NCBI GenBank assembly: GCA_001970955.1
Contig: MPUH01000639.1
Span: 1 to 42,183, forward strand
Direction of reading: 5' to 3'
Length of the DNA: 42,183 bases
DNA from: Stentor coeruleus
Lineage: Eukaryota; Ciliophora; Heterotrichea; Heterotrichida; Stentoridae
Shown here: positions 1 through 11,590 of the stretch, in pieces
How positions within the stretch are numbered: the stretch's first letter is position 1
Layout: each line of letters starts with the position of its first letter
Notes under the pieces: model-generated
Seen by the model: only the letters and a program-made list of their open reading frames with translations
Told to the model about the DNA's origin: nothing
Databases searched by the model: none
Program-made: the position numbers and the translations under genes

Positions 1-65
1 AAAATTTATATATATTTATTTGGCTTAAACAGAAAAATTTATATATATTTATTTGGCTTAAACAG
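1..65. repeat. two-copy 33-bp tandem repeat at window edge
   Basis: A unit of about 33 bp, AT-rich and ending in TTTGGCTTAAACAG, occurs twice head to tail at 1-32 and 33-65, with no mismatch visible beyond the leading A-run. The array may continue outside the window. No coding sense or telomere-like motif is seen. Confidence 0.8.
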
Positions 66-299
66 ATTCTATTGCTTACAAATAGTATAATATCCATAAT
101 GACATATTTGAATTAGTACTATGAAATTATTCTAAAGTAAACCTGTAGACCTAAATAGTGATATTTAGCCCTTCACAAACTATTAAAAGGTACTTTTAGG
201 GATTTTTAGTTAAAAAATATAAGTTATAGTGAACCACAGCGATAAATATTTAAATTATTAGAAACTTGAAATGATAATCAGAAGAATAAAATTTCTTTA

Positions 300-2090
300 T
301 CTGACAAGGACTATAGCCAATACAAATATTTAAATAAACTGACAAAGCAACTATCAATATAAAATCCAGGATTATAGCCTAAGCACACTGTAGTAGTGCA
401 TGTATTACAATAAAAAAGAATATTTTAGTGTGCATATAATCTAAATAAAAGCCAAACCAACATCAAGTTTTATGTGATCTGTGACTGATGCATATACTAT
501 ACATCCTTGTGAATAAATAAGTATATCAATAGTTGATAAGAAAAAGCCGCAATAACATAAAAAAAAGTTTTTATATAAAATTTATATATGCAATACAATT
601 TGAAGTACCTATAAAACTACATATATTACAGTTTTCAAGAGAATTTAATACGCATAACCCTATGAAGTTGAAATAATATCCAGTTTTGAAAATTTACATA
701 CAATTTTGCTTGTTTATTTAAAACATAAAGCTTGATATACAACATATAGTCCAATAGAGGTAAAAGATATGAGAAAAAAATTTCAAGTTGAGATAAAAAC
801 GAAGTTGTTTTATATTTTATGCATATATAAAAATTTATTGTATATGTAGTAGTATAAACTTTATAACTTGGTATATAGTTTGCATTGAATTGGTATAAAA
901 CTGATATAATGAATAATTATTAAATTTTCTTGAGAAAGATTGATAAAATCATGAAGATAGGAAATAAACAGATAACATTTTGTGTGTATTTGAGGATGAG
1001 TGTAGTTTTTGTAATAAGCTTAGCATTGTATTTTATATAAATTTTTAACTTTACTGTAACTAACATCACAATTAATGTATGATTCATTTTCAGTATTCAA
1101 AAAATACCTGAAAAGATGAGAATCATAGGCATTTTATATAGGAAAGCAACTCATTTCTTTTCTTGTAAATATTACTAGCTATTGATTTATGTACTTTTAT
1201 TGAAATAATATAATTAAAGAAACTTTAAATCCAGATTAATAACAATTTATGGACTTTTATTGTAATAATATAATTAAAGCACACTTAACATCCAGATGAG
1301 TAAAAATACATGAAATAGATGACAAATTATCTTTATGTATTACTAATATAAGGAAAAAGTTATAGCTCATAAAAAATTATATAAACAAATAATATTTTGA
1401 TAAACACGAGATACAAGATTTTGAGTTTGAATAATTTGTGGATTCATATTGTCGATAATTAAAAATTATAAGCTTTTACTATATTTTTTTTTTTAAAGAA
1501 TGCATCATATAGATAAATAATACTAAAATAATTGAAGTTAAACAGTATAACTTTGTATGTTAATATTGTAAGTATTGAATTATATTTTTGATAAGTTAAT
1601 ATCGTAATATCAACTTGAAAATTATGTAAATAATTATGATGAAAGAAGGCAAAAAATAGGAAAAATTGTCCTTTTTTGCAAAATCCTTAAAATGATTAAA
1701 GCACACACTTTCATTATTTTCTATTAGAGTTATTTATACATAAAATACTTAAACACAACCCTCTGAGACTAATAAACCATTGGCATTGTAAACTTGTCTA
1801 AACAGTAGGATTAATACAACTATTGAAGTTTGCTTGGCAATTTTTGAATTTGCAACTAGTATCAGTAAGATATCCATTATAGCACTTAGAGCAAGATTAA
1901 GCATCAGTACAAGTTTGACAAATATTTTAACATAAAACAGTATATGTACCTGTTGATAAAAAAAAAACAACCAGGATTGCAATGATATGGGAATAAAAAG
2001 TATAGTGCTTCATATAATTTTACATATAACTAGTAGTTTCAATGTATATAGTGCATATCCTGATTTGCATGCTTGGAATGTAGGATTTCC
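300..2090 (-). pseudogene. decayed Cys-rich (furin-like repeat) surface-protein remnant
   Basis: Scattered minus-strand segments keep the spacing of the furin-like/GFR cysteine-rich repeats common in ciliate surface proteins, but in changing frames and with stops. At 409-347 the reading is CNTCTTTVCLGYNPGFYIDSC, followed after a frame change by ICIGYSPCQ near 300-330. At 1920-1714 the reading begins CQTCTDA, meets TAA, continues SCSKCYNGYLTDTSC and later meets TAG. Near 2085-2020 there is QACKSGYALY, and around 1985-1935 HCNPGCFFF in another frame. The stops and at least three frame changes rule out an intact gene under the standard code, and removing 15-nt introns does not repair it. Whether all pieces were one gene is inference. 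The stretch between about 560 and 1700 shows no clear cysteine pattern. Confidence 0.4.
1187..1306. repeat. diverged 60-bp tandem duplication
   Basis: Two adjacent copies of about 60 bp (1187-1246 and 1247-1306) share TTTTATTG, AATAATATAATTAAAG and ATCCAGAT at the same spacing, with several substitutions and a one-base shift. It lies in AT-rich non-coding sequence between the two better-preserved parts of the cysteine-rich remnant. No function is visible. Confidence 0.7.
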
Positions 2091-2642
2091 TCAAGTAAAA
2101 AACCAAGTCATATACTCATGCTATAATTTTATAGTTTTTCACAAATATTTTTAACCTATAAACACTTTATTATGATTAAAATTCAATATATAATAAGGTA
2201 AATTTTTTTCTAATCTTTAAGTACACAAATTAAATCTAATCTATTACTTAAATGCTATATATATTTTATAAGTTAAAAACTAATGGCTTACCTAATCTAC
2301 CTATTCAATCATATCACATATAAAAATAACAAAAACAACTATACCATGTGCTTTAAGCTAAAAATTCTAATCTTCATCAACCTAAATCTCTAACAAAAAA
2401 ATTTTTTTTTTAATTCTAAAACTCATATTCACAAGATCCTTAAAACCTTCTCAAGCATTTTCCTTAATAAATTTCTCTTCTCTTAAAAACAGCCAAAAAA
2501 CCTCAGTAAATTTTTCTAGTCCAAACCAAACTTATTTACAAAAAATAAAAACCCTTAACTTAAAAAACCTAATCAAAGTTTTATGATGAATCAGCATAAA
2601 AATCAGTAATAATTCCTAAACAAATGAATAATAATAATAACC
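2091..2642. other. upstream spacer of the MORN gene
   Basis: No gene is seen. From about 2280 to 2600 the plus strand is rich in A, T and C and nearly free of G, the pattern found upstream of every plus-strand gene here. No TATA box or other site can be assigned with confidence against this background. Confidence 0.5.
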
Positions 2643-3719
2643 ATGGGGACGAATTGTTCCTGTATGTGCGATCAACCAGCTGAGACAAAATTTCAAGTAG
2701 ACGAAGCTCGAAGAGAAAAAGTGATTATAAAAGCAACAGAAACAATAAAGCCATTTCGAACTCGTAAAAAAAAGAAGAAAAAACATAACCTTCAAGAACT
2801 CGCAGTTGAGCTTTTAATTCCATCTCTATCAAGGACTTATATGGTGAAAAGGTTTTTCGAAGCTGCTAGACTTTTGAAGAAATTTAGATTATCCCATAGA
2901 CTTATTTTCACTCCATTGCCAACAAGGCCAGAGATCGAGAAAATCGAAAGTAATTTAGCCCCTTATTCTGTTAAAAGTATATGTTCTATGAACTTAAAAT
3001 TCATCCCGGCTGTCGAACTTGCTGAAGGAGGATATTATGAAGGTCAATGGGATGTGTATCAACAAACACAAGAAGGTTCTGGAGTGATTATTTACTCAGA
3101 TCATTCAAAGTATATAGGATATTTTCATGATGGAAAACGTAATATTCAAGGAAGACATATCAAAATGGATGGGGATATTTATGAAGGAGAGTATAATGAT
3201 GATCGTATGCAGGGAAAAGGAGTTTTAATAAGAAATAACGGGATAATTTACACTGGAGATTTCGAAAAAAACCTCGAAAGCGGGCATGGAACACTTGAGC
3301 AGTTTGGAAAAGTTCTTTATGTTGGGGATTTTCTTAATGGTATGAAACATGGTAAAGGAAAACTTACAATGCATGATGGGAACATATTTGAAGGTGAATT
3401 TAAATGTAATACTATGGATGGGTATGGAAAATATAATTGGACTGATGGAAAAGAGTATCATGGTCAATGGAAATGTAATAAACCACATGGAGAAGGGACT
3501 TATATTTGGCCTGATGGGAGAAAATATCATGGTTACTATAATGAAGGTATGAGACATGGATATGGAGAATTCATTTGGCCTGATGGAAGAGAATATAAAG
3601 GTTCTTGGGTTAAGGGGAAAATGCATGGAGAAGGCTTTTATTCATTTGATGATAATTCAGGAACTAGACAAAGCTTAAAGTCTTCATGGGTAAATGGTAA
3701 AAGAGAAAAATGGTTGTAA
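2643..3719 (+). CDS. MORN-repeat protein with N-terminal acylation signal
   Basis: A 358-residue protein. The start is the ATG at 2643, the first Met after the stop-rich, G-poor leader, and it gives an MGTNCSC N-terminus. That fits the N-myristoylation rule (Gly2, Ser6), with Cys5 and Cys7 as possible palmitoylation sites, so membrane anchoring is likely but inferred. Residues 40-50 carry a Lys-rich cluster, and 50-115 form a helical basic segment. From about residue 128 to the end there are eight or nine MORN repeats of the YxGxWxxGxxHGxGxxxxxDG type, the clearest in the second half. MORN proteins organise membrane-cytoskeleton contacts in protists (basal bodies, cortex); a cortical role here is inference. 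No intron is needed, and the stop is TAA. Confidence 0.9.
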   Translation: MGTNCSCMCDQPAETKFQVDEARREKVIIKATETIKPFRTRKKKKKKHNLQELAVELLIPSLSRTYMVKRFFEAARLLKKFRLSHRLIFTPLPTRPEIEKIESNLAPYSVKSICSMNLKFIPAVELAEGGYYEGQWDVYQQTQEGSGVIIYSDHSKYIGYFHDGKRNIQGRHIKMDGDIYEGEYNDDRMQGKGVLIRNNGIIYTGDFEKNLESGHGTLEQFGKVLYVGDFLNGMKHGKGKLTMHDGNIFEGEFKCNTMDGYGKYNWTDGKEYHGQWKCNKPHGEGTYIWPDGRKYHGYYNEGMRHGYGEFIWPDGREYKGSWVKGKMHGEGFYSFDDNSGTRQSLKSSWVNGKREKWL

Positions 3720-6032
3720 TGATATTTTGGAATTTAATTGGTATAAGTAAAATGATTTTATAAGATAAGATATTTTTTTACTTTGATTTGGTTTGTGTTT
3801 TAGAATGATTATTTTTGTGAAGATGATTAAAGGTAAGATTTACTTTTGGGTTTTGAGTTTTTTATAATGAGACCGTGTAGATATGGTAGTTTAGAAGGAG
3901 GGAAGAAATTATTTTTTTATGTTTTGGTTGAGAAAAATTAAGGGAGGATAAAGAAAATAGTGGGCGGATGTATAATAAAACATTTTTTTTTGCATAAAAT
4001 CATACTAAAAGTTATTTTATCTAAATTTTCTAATTCCCTAACAACTATCCTACGTCATACTAGAATTTATTTCATATTTTAACTTGAATATAAAAAATCA
4101 ATAAAAAAGATTATAAAATTTCGCAAACCTTTACATCTTCATCCTCAAAGTAAAATTTCTTAACAACTTTAACATCATATTTATTTCAAAGTTCATAAAT
4201 CGAATACTTTTAATATTAAATCATAACTTATTTATCAAAAATAATAAAAATCCCCTTTAAAAAACTATTATCATTTATTTTTCTCAACACCAACATGCAG
4301 CAAATATATTTGACCAAACGAAATCTTTATATTTAAAATTTCAATCAAACTATTTTAAATTATTATTCTTATAATACTCTTATATTTCTTTATCTTCTAT
4401 ATATATATATATTTAACTTAAAAATTGTTTAGAAATTGACAAAGTGTATAGTAAAAATAATTATCAGCACCAAAATAGATATAAAAGTTATAGGAAAACT
4501 AGGATTTTAATTCTTTTTTTATATACTAAAATCAAATTCTTACTAGGAGTATATAAAATGTAGACATATTTTAGAAATTTGTTTTGATGTAGTTAAAATT
4601 GACACACAATCACAATTAACATTGAAAATCTTTTATTAGGATAATTTGAAATTATGCCCATATTGCCTTGTAAGTATTTATCTTTTGTCTAGATTTCATG
4701 CTTTTAATCATAGAGTTTTGCTGGAATTTCAATAATAAAATATTTTAATTGTATTTTTTTAAGTAATTTACCCAAATTTTACAGTTAAGATATTGTGCTT
4801 GATAAAATTAGATTCTATATGAAATATAGGAATTCTAATTATGATTTGGTATTTTTTTCATGTAGAAAAAATTAATCTTTTATTTAATACTAGATCTTGC
4901 TAGTCTTTTATTTATAATTATATGCATTAGTTTTCAGCTTTCTATTTCCCTAAACTTTGTTATCTATCAAATTGCTAAAACAATTAAAAAATCTGTCAAT
5001 TCAATAAATATCAAAAATCATATATAATCTTTTCTAAATCCCTAACATACATACCAACCAGTTCCAAAAAAAATATTATATCAAAAAGCTTAATCCTAGA
5101 CTTTTAAACTCTAATTCTCTTTTCTTATTAACAATTATAAATTTTTATCGATTTTTGACTACACTTTCTATTTCAATCCTAAATTAACCTAAAATCCACC
5201 TTTAACACCCTAAAAATTCTTATTCCAAACATCAACACACAAAATTCCCAACTTATAACCTAAATTTTTATTACATTTAATCTACAAATATGCAGAATCT
5301 TGCATATATTTTCAGCTTCAGTGTAATACTTATGAAACTTATCATTAGATGAATTCAGTTATTCATAAACTTGAAAAGGCATTTATTGATATACCTCAAT
5401 TATCTAAAAGAAAAAGCGTGTGTCTTCCTCAATAACCCAAGTATTTTATTAATTTGGATAAAACTAAAGAATCTAGTAGTCCTTAATTATTTTATTTAAG
5501 ACCAGAGAAGTTCTCAAGAACCAAATTTAAGACCAAAGAATCTTCTGAGTATTTTTGTATTTTCTCAATATGTATTTTTACAACACATGATACAATTGCT
5601 AACTTTATCAATAGCAAAATATATCAATGCAACTAGCAAAGATATTAATGGGAGTAAAAAAATCTGAAACTTATCTTCTTTAAAAAAAAGTTCATGAATT
5701 TAAAACTCATTTAATATCAATGAAATTTTTACAAGTGACGAAAAATTTAGCATATCTTGTATCAATAGGACAGTATAAGATAGAATCTTAGTTAAATAAT
5801 ATTTGAAATTACGCTAAAAGGTCATAAAAAAAAAATATTATCAATAATGATATCGAATATTAACATATTTATAGTATTGATAAGTAAAGAGGTTAAGATT
5901 TATATATTGAATATACAAGAAAAAAAAAGCATGATAAGATAAAATATCATAGGGTAAATAAAATTATATTAATATATTCATGATATTGATATTATTCTAA
6001 GTTCCTTAAAGGAGAATATGCTTTATTATCTA
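3720..6032. other. gene-free spacer with possible coding remnants
   Basis: No intact gene is seen in 2.3 kb. 3720-3970 is G/T-rich with almost no C (downstream side of the MORN gene), while 4010-4320 and 4960-5290 are C-containing and G-poor. Two stretches look faintly coding. On plus at 5349, ATG opens a frame (MNSVIHKLEKAFIDIPQLSK) that meets TAA twice early and then runs on for about 50 codons. On minus around 4730-4500, a frame has only TAA/TAG stops. Both may be decayed fragments or chance in AT-rich DNA. The rest shows poly-A/T tracts only. Confidence 0.5.
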
Positions 6033-8682
6033 TTATTGTGACTTGTGTCTTTTGCCTTTGATTATACGTTCTTTTATCTTTCTTTTTAAAGTGATTTTAG
6101 ACCTTTCTTCATCGATTTTCTGCTTTTTCACTATAACTTCTTGCCTTTTATCTTCTTTTTCCTTATCTTTTTTCCCCCTGACGTTCTTCACAGTACCTAA
6201 TCTTTGAAGGAAAAACGCGATTTTTTTCTCTCTGTCATTCATCAGCGCTTTAAGGTTTTTATCTTGTTTTTCTGACTTTTGCTCTTTTTTTGGTTTGGAT
6301 TTATATGGCAGAGCTTCTTCAAGTTTTTTAGGGATTCTTAAAGGTCCAAAAGATTTTGATTGTCGAATTATTGGGATATAATTTGAATCAGGATTATTTT
6401 CTATGGCTAAACCTGACTCTTTTTTCAGTTCATTTGCACTTTTTAGTAATCTTTGTTGAGAATAGTTTATAAGAGGATTATAATATTTTTCTGGTTTGAC
6501 TGGGTAGTATGTTCTTAAGAAGATGATGTCACTCATTAGGATTTTATCTTCAAATGTTGCCCTGTAGGTACCTTCTGGCCCAATTCCATCTCTGGCTGGC
6601 TTTTTTACCATACCCCTGATACCAGAAACTGTTTTGATTTTTGCCCCTAAAAATTTGGCCACTTCTAATTGAGAACTAAACATACCTTTAACATAAGCTG
6701 TATTTCTGAAAATCTGATAAGGTTCACCAATAAGTTTAAGTTTTTTCTGCACCGTAAAACTATGACTAAGTTCCAAAACCGTGCCAGTGGCTGAAATCCT
6801 AAACTCAAGAGTATTAATATTTGAAATCGCTAAAAATGGTGTATTTACTGGGACAAATGGCCCGAAAAATATCATTCCACAAAAATTGTATTTAGGAGTA
6901 TATTTCAACATCCTCATACGAGAAGTACTAGGATCTTCAGTACAAAGCATAGGCATAGTTTGAAACCTTTGCCAACCAATAGACACAACAAGTGGGTCTT
7001 GATTTTTAAGTACTTTTTTATTCCATCTATGAGCTTTAACCCTTCCTCTTATAAACCCTAAAGTATTTTCCATAGCTTTGACTCCACAAAGAATCATAGG
7101 TTTATCTGGGGTTATACTAGAAAATATTTCTTCATCTATGCCGATTATATCGATTTTAACATAAGTTCCTGGTTTNAAATATTTCTTCATCTATGCCGAT
7201 TATATCGATTTTAACATAAGTTCCTGGTTTGATTCCAGCTTTATCGAATTTTTGGGTTTGTATATCTGTAATTTCTTGCTCTTGAGGTTTTTGCTCTTCT
7301 TCTTCGTCTATAAGCCCACTTCCGGCCATGAATCTATTTTTTATGCAANTGATTCCAGCTTTATCGAATTTTTGGGTTTGTATATCTGTAATTTCTTGCT
7401 CTTGAGGTTTTTGTTCTTCTTCTTCGTCTATAAGCCCACTTCCGGCCATGAATCTATTTTTTATGCAGTTGACGTAAGAGTCTATATCATGGAATTTAGG
7501 CACATAACGAGTTTTGAAAGTGTCTTGAGAGTTTTTCGATAAAACTTTACGACCTGGTTGGTTAATTTTCCCATATACCAGAGTTTCAATATTCGTCATC
7601 ATAGTATCTTGGATCAAATACTCCTGTTCAGGGCCTTTTGGTAACTTCTGCTTAAGCTCCTCAACTACACTTGTTAAATCCAATTTCTCCTGTTCCCTTT
7701 GCGTATTCTTATCAATAACAATTGTACTCTCTGGAAGCACGGCAAACTCATCCTCCAAAGCATCAAAATCCCCAACTTCTTCCTGTAGCCTCCTGACCAT
7801 TTTCTGCCCTTCCGTAAACTCTTCTTGATTTTCCCCTTCATGTTTAGAAAACATCACATATCTATCAGGTAAATTCAAATACCCAGTTGATTCATCATAT
7901 TTAAGCATTCCAACATTAGAAGATGGGGCATATAAAGCTTTTTCTTTTTGTTTCAAAGTTCTATGGGTTTTTTTTTTCTTAGCTTCCTGTAATGCTGGTA
8001 TTGGGTCATTCTGTTCTTCAATTGATGAAAGCTGATAATCTCCATATCCTGGGATAAAAAATATTTTTTCATTACTTGGACAGCCTCTTATATATCCATA
8101 AAAGGAACTTAAGGTCAAGTCGTTTTTATATTCAAAACGATCAGCTAAGATATAAGAGTGATCATTTCGCCATATCATGTTTTTCCATTTAAGGACTGAT
8201 ATAAACCTTGCTAGATTATGGATTTCATTATCTGTATAGTACTCGTTTTTAAGACCGGAAATATGAAAAAGCTTAGCACCATTGTACGCTTCGGTCCAAA
8301 AGCGTTTTTTCATTTGCTTTTTGATTTTCCTTAAGGCTTTGTTTTCTTTGAATTGGTCTAAATGGGTCAGAATACCCATAACACAAGGTAGACCATGGTT
8401 TTGCATAATACTTATAAACTCAAAGGTCTCAAGTTCAAAGCCAACACTTGCATCGATAAGAAGTAAAGCTAGATCAGCTACTTTACCCATATCGATCATA
8501 GAGTTAATGTCATTTGGACATTCATAAAAACATAAACGAAGGTTGCGATTTGCCCTTATGGTAATGGGTCCATGAACATCTGTAAGCTTCTGACGTGTGT
8601 AATGACGGACTAAAGACTTGATAAGTGTGGTTTTACCTGAGTTTTTTGGTCCTTGCACTACTACAACGTAAGGTGCTTCCAT
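6033..8682 (-). CDS. BMS1: BMS1 ribosome-biogenesis GTPase (split by assembly joins)
   Basis: BMS1 is the GTPase of the small-subunit processome that, with Rcl1, drives 18S rRNA maturation in the nucleolus. The start is the ATG at 8682. Residues 1-250 hold the GTPase domain with P-loop [10 protein letters not shown] (11-20) and segments typical of Bms1 ([61 protein letters not shown]). The C-terminal half has the Bms1/Tsr1 block ([47 protein letters not shown]) and ends in a basic tail. Two single-N joins interrupt it: 7176, with 54-nt duplicated ends that shift the frame, and 7349, with about 118-nt duplicated ends that repeat some 40 residues. Removing one copy of each (55 and 120 nt) leaves 2475 nt, exactly 825 codons, so the true product is about 824 residues. 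That is shorter than yeast Bms1 (nearly 1200), mostly in the middle region. The stop is TAA. Confidence 0.93.
7122..7230. other. single-N contig join with 54-nt duplicated ends
   Basis: 7122-7175 and 7177-7230 are identical and separated by one N at 7176. The duplication lies inside BMS1 and breaks the frame, so it is an unmerged overlap between contigs, not a real repeat. Confidence 0.95.
7231..7468. other. single-N contig join with 118-nt duplicated ends
   Basis: 7231-7348 and 7351-7468 match except for one C/T difference inside the block and the last base. They are separated by N at 7349 and an extra T. This falls inside BMS1 and repeats about 40 codons in frame. The mismatch could be a sequencing error or allelic variation. 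Confidence 0.95.
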
Positions 8683-9451
8683 AAAATATTATTAAGAATG
8701 ATAAATTAGTTATTTTTGAATATGTGAGAACTAGGGAAATAGGGAGGATTTTTAAAGATTAGAGAGTTTGCGGATTCTATTAAAAAAAGTATGGATGCAA
8801 GGGGTTTTTTTTGTAGTTTTTTGGGGTTGTCAAAATTTTTGTGCTTTTGCAAGAATTAAGCTGATTAGTTTGGCTTTGAGAATTTTTTGGAAGGATTTTT
8901 GATAATATGGATTAGATATTGAATATGGGACTATGAGAATTTTATATATAGAGAGGAAGAAGGAAAAAAACATTTTTTGTCAAGAAAATAATAGTAATTT
9001 TATGTAGTTTTACCCTAAACTTGCAACTTATAGTTTCTAGAGGGCGAGTTTTTCGGATAGACTATAAATGACTTATTTCCTCTGTATTATAAAGGATATA
9101 GTTTATTATATGTCTCTCTATTAAGCCATGTTAAACAAACAGATACATGTCATGATAATATATAAATGAAAATCTTTAACTTGTATATTAATGCTTTTAA
9201 GCAACTATTGCTCTAGACAAACATAATAGTGAAGTTTTATTAACACTGCATTCTATTTTATATTTTGATAGGTTAGTCAGCTGGATAAAATTTAATATTT
9301 TCAACCATATATAATGTCCATTCCCAAACTTAAATTATTTAAGCCTAAACTCGACATCCTATATCATCCAAAATCCAATGGATTTTCATGATGAGTATTT
9401 AAAATTATAACTTATAGTAATAGCTTGTGTACAATATTTAGAAATAAATTA
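8683..9451. other. spacer between BMS1 and the Myb gene
   Basis: No gene is seen. 8690-8970 is G/T-rich on plus, i.e. C/A-rich on the sense side upstream of BMS1. The remainder is mixed AT-rich sequence. Both flanking genes are on the minus strand. Confidence 0.5.
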
Positions 9452-10138
9452 TTAATCCATTATGCAACTTTCATCACTTTCCCAGTCAGTCAAAATCGGT
9501 ATCTCATCAAGTTCCAATATTTGAAGTTCACTTGAATGATCTTCACTTGAATGACCTTCATGACTGATTGAATTTACCTCTATTTCTTCACTTGGTGGAT
9601 ATTGGAAATTTATTTCCTGAATTAACTTTAATGTCTTCTCCGAGAGATATGAATCACTAAAACTCCTTCTTAAGCACGACTTGCTTTTAGTTAGGATTTC
9701 ATATATTTCTGGAATTTTAGTGAGCTTGAATATTGGCCCTCTGATCTGCTGGTCTGGACTTTTTCCAAAATTGAATCTCCTTAAGTTCCGTCTGAGTGTC
9801 GAATGATAAAAGTTCTTGATAGAATTCTTGCTCTTACAAGGAATAAACCTCGATATTTTTGACCACCTATTCCCATACACACTATGGTACTGAAAAAGTG
9901 ATTTGATCTCTTTTTCAGTCCATATAGGACTTAGCTTTTTTGGGATAAGGTGGTTGGTGTATCTCTCCCTGCATTGCTTACCTGATCTAACTTTCCTTAT
10001 TTCCTTCGTTAATTCCCTGGCAATTTTTTTCCAGTTTTTAGCTCTGTACTTAAAAGCGAGCTTCTTTAGCACAGCATCCTCCTAAATAATAATTACTTCA
10101 GCTTTCCAAACTTTTATATACTTGACCTCTTGCTGCAT
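9452..10138 (-). CDS. Myb/SANT two-repeat DNA-binding protein
   Basis: Two exons: 10138-10097 (14 codons from ATG at 10138) and 10081-9452, joined by removing a 15-nt intron (10096-10082, sense GTAATTATTATTTAG). The splice restores the first Myb repeat: VWKAEEDAVLKKLAFKYRAK followed by NWKKIARELTKEI and the CRERYTNHLIPK third helix. The second repeat follows (IWTEKEIKSLFQYHSVYGNR, then WSKISRFIPCKSKNSIKNFY). The product is 223 residues. The C-terminal half is acidic and Ser-rich (SHEGHSSEDHSSE...), plausibly an activation or interaction region. Retaining the intron gives an in-frame TAG. By family it is an R2R3-like or Cdc5/Snapc4-type nuclear protein; which one cannot be told. The stop is TAA. 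Confidence 0.88.
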
Positions 10139-10576
10139 ATTTTCTAGTATATCCTATTATCTATATTCAGTCCACTTGTTAAGATTGAATAGAATGCATA
10201 TAAATCATAATGGTTCAAAACCTTACTTTCATATCTTGCACGGTTTTTGAAAAAATTTTAATGAGTTTTAACTTTTGTTTATCAAAATTTATCTTGAGAT
10301 TTGGAATTCTACACGTATTTATAAGTGTATTCGTGCCTGCCTTATATGATATTAATAGATTAGGCCAAGATAAGTATATGAGATTTTTGATGTTTGGATG
10401 CTGATACAGAAACCCCACAAAACATTAAAGTACTGAATTTAATATTTATGACTTTATTAACCTTAAATATATAATACAATACTAAATTTCCTATCATAAG
10501 TGTATAGCATTTACTGCATAGGAAATTATGTGGGTGATTGAATAAATTTCTAGTAAAAAATCAACCATAAAGTTTT

Positions 10577-10607
10577 GACTTTATAATAATAATTATTATT
10601 GAAAGTC
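10577..10607. repeat. short AT-rich inverted repeat
   Basis: GACTTTATAATAATAA and its near-complement ending GAAAGTC form a hairpin-capable palindrome with one or two mismatches. It sits in non-coding sequence. No flanking coding sequence or target-site duplication suggests a transposon. Confidence 0.5.
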
Positions 10608-11379
10608 ACATTTTTTAATATGATCAGATAACAGTTATAATTAATCAACTACTCTAAAGACAAATTCATATTTACTACAATATAAAATAATAATATTAAC
10701 ACTTTATCAATATAAGTAAAAAATTTTAATATCGTAATCCCATACCATTAAATGATTTCTTATAAATAATTATCTATTTCTTTCACATATAACTTTTATG
10801 ATAAATATTTAATAATCCTATAATCAAAATCTTATGTTTGAATTCTTATATGTGCAGATTTTTATGTGATTATTTAAATCTTTGAAAATTACTTAAGTTT
10901 TAAATTATCAATCATTTGAAGGAATAATTGAAAATACGAAATTCATATGTATGATTATCATTAGAAAATGAATATTTAGATTAGATAATGAGTTTGTAGC
11001 TGATGAGACTGTTTGCAAAAAAAAAATCTGAAACGGCCATTTTTTGATAAGAAATATCATTATTTACAGTTATAAAATTATTATGCTATTTTTATTGTTT
11101 GATATAAGTTTTATTAATGATTTATACTTAGGGTTTTTTTTGGATATGAAAAATTTGATGCTTTTATATAAGTATTTGAAATATTTTGCCTTTATAGGAC
11201 TCAAAAATATTTTTTTATCTTTTACTTACCCTAAATACGATATTTATTTATATTTTATTTAGATATGATATAAAACTTTATCCTTAGAGCTTATATATTG
11301 ATTATTGTAGGATAAATAACATGTTTTCTTTGAAGGAATTAGTTTCTGACAATAAATATTTTAAAACTAAATTTTTCAA

Positions 11380-11590
11380 GAATAAATTCTTAAGTTATGA
11401 TAACTTCTTTCAAATAAAATTCTTGTTACTATAAATTACATGTCTAAAACAATTTATTGGCAAAGTGATACCACATAGTTCTTTNGAATAAATTCTTAAG
11501 TTATGATAACTTCTTTCAAATAAAATTCTTGTTACTATAAATTACATGTTTAAAACAATTTATTGGCAAAGTGATACCACATAGTTCTTT
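11380..11590. other. single-N contig join with 105-nt duplicated ends
   Basis: 11380-11484 and 11486-11590 are the same sequence with one C/T difference, separated by N at 11485. This is an unmerged contig overlap in a spacer, so the true spacer is about 106 nt shorter. Confidence 0.95.

Noticed and set aside
3225-3626. Antisense and shifted frames inside the MORN gene
   Set aside because: Shadows of the repeats; the MORN frame explains the region completely.
4500-4730. Minus-strand frame open except for TAA/TAG
   Set aside because: In DNA this AT-rich, frames without TGA of this length are expected by chance. No domain is seen, so it is mentioned only as part of the spacer.
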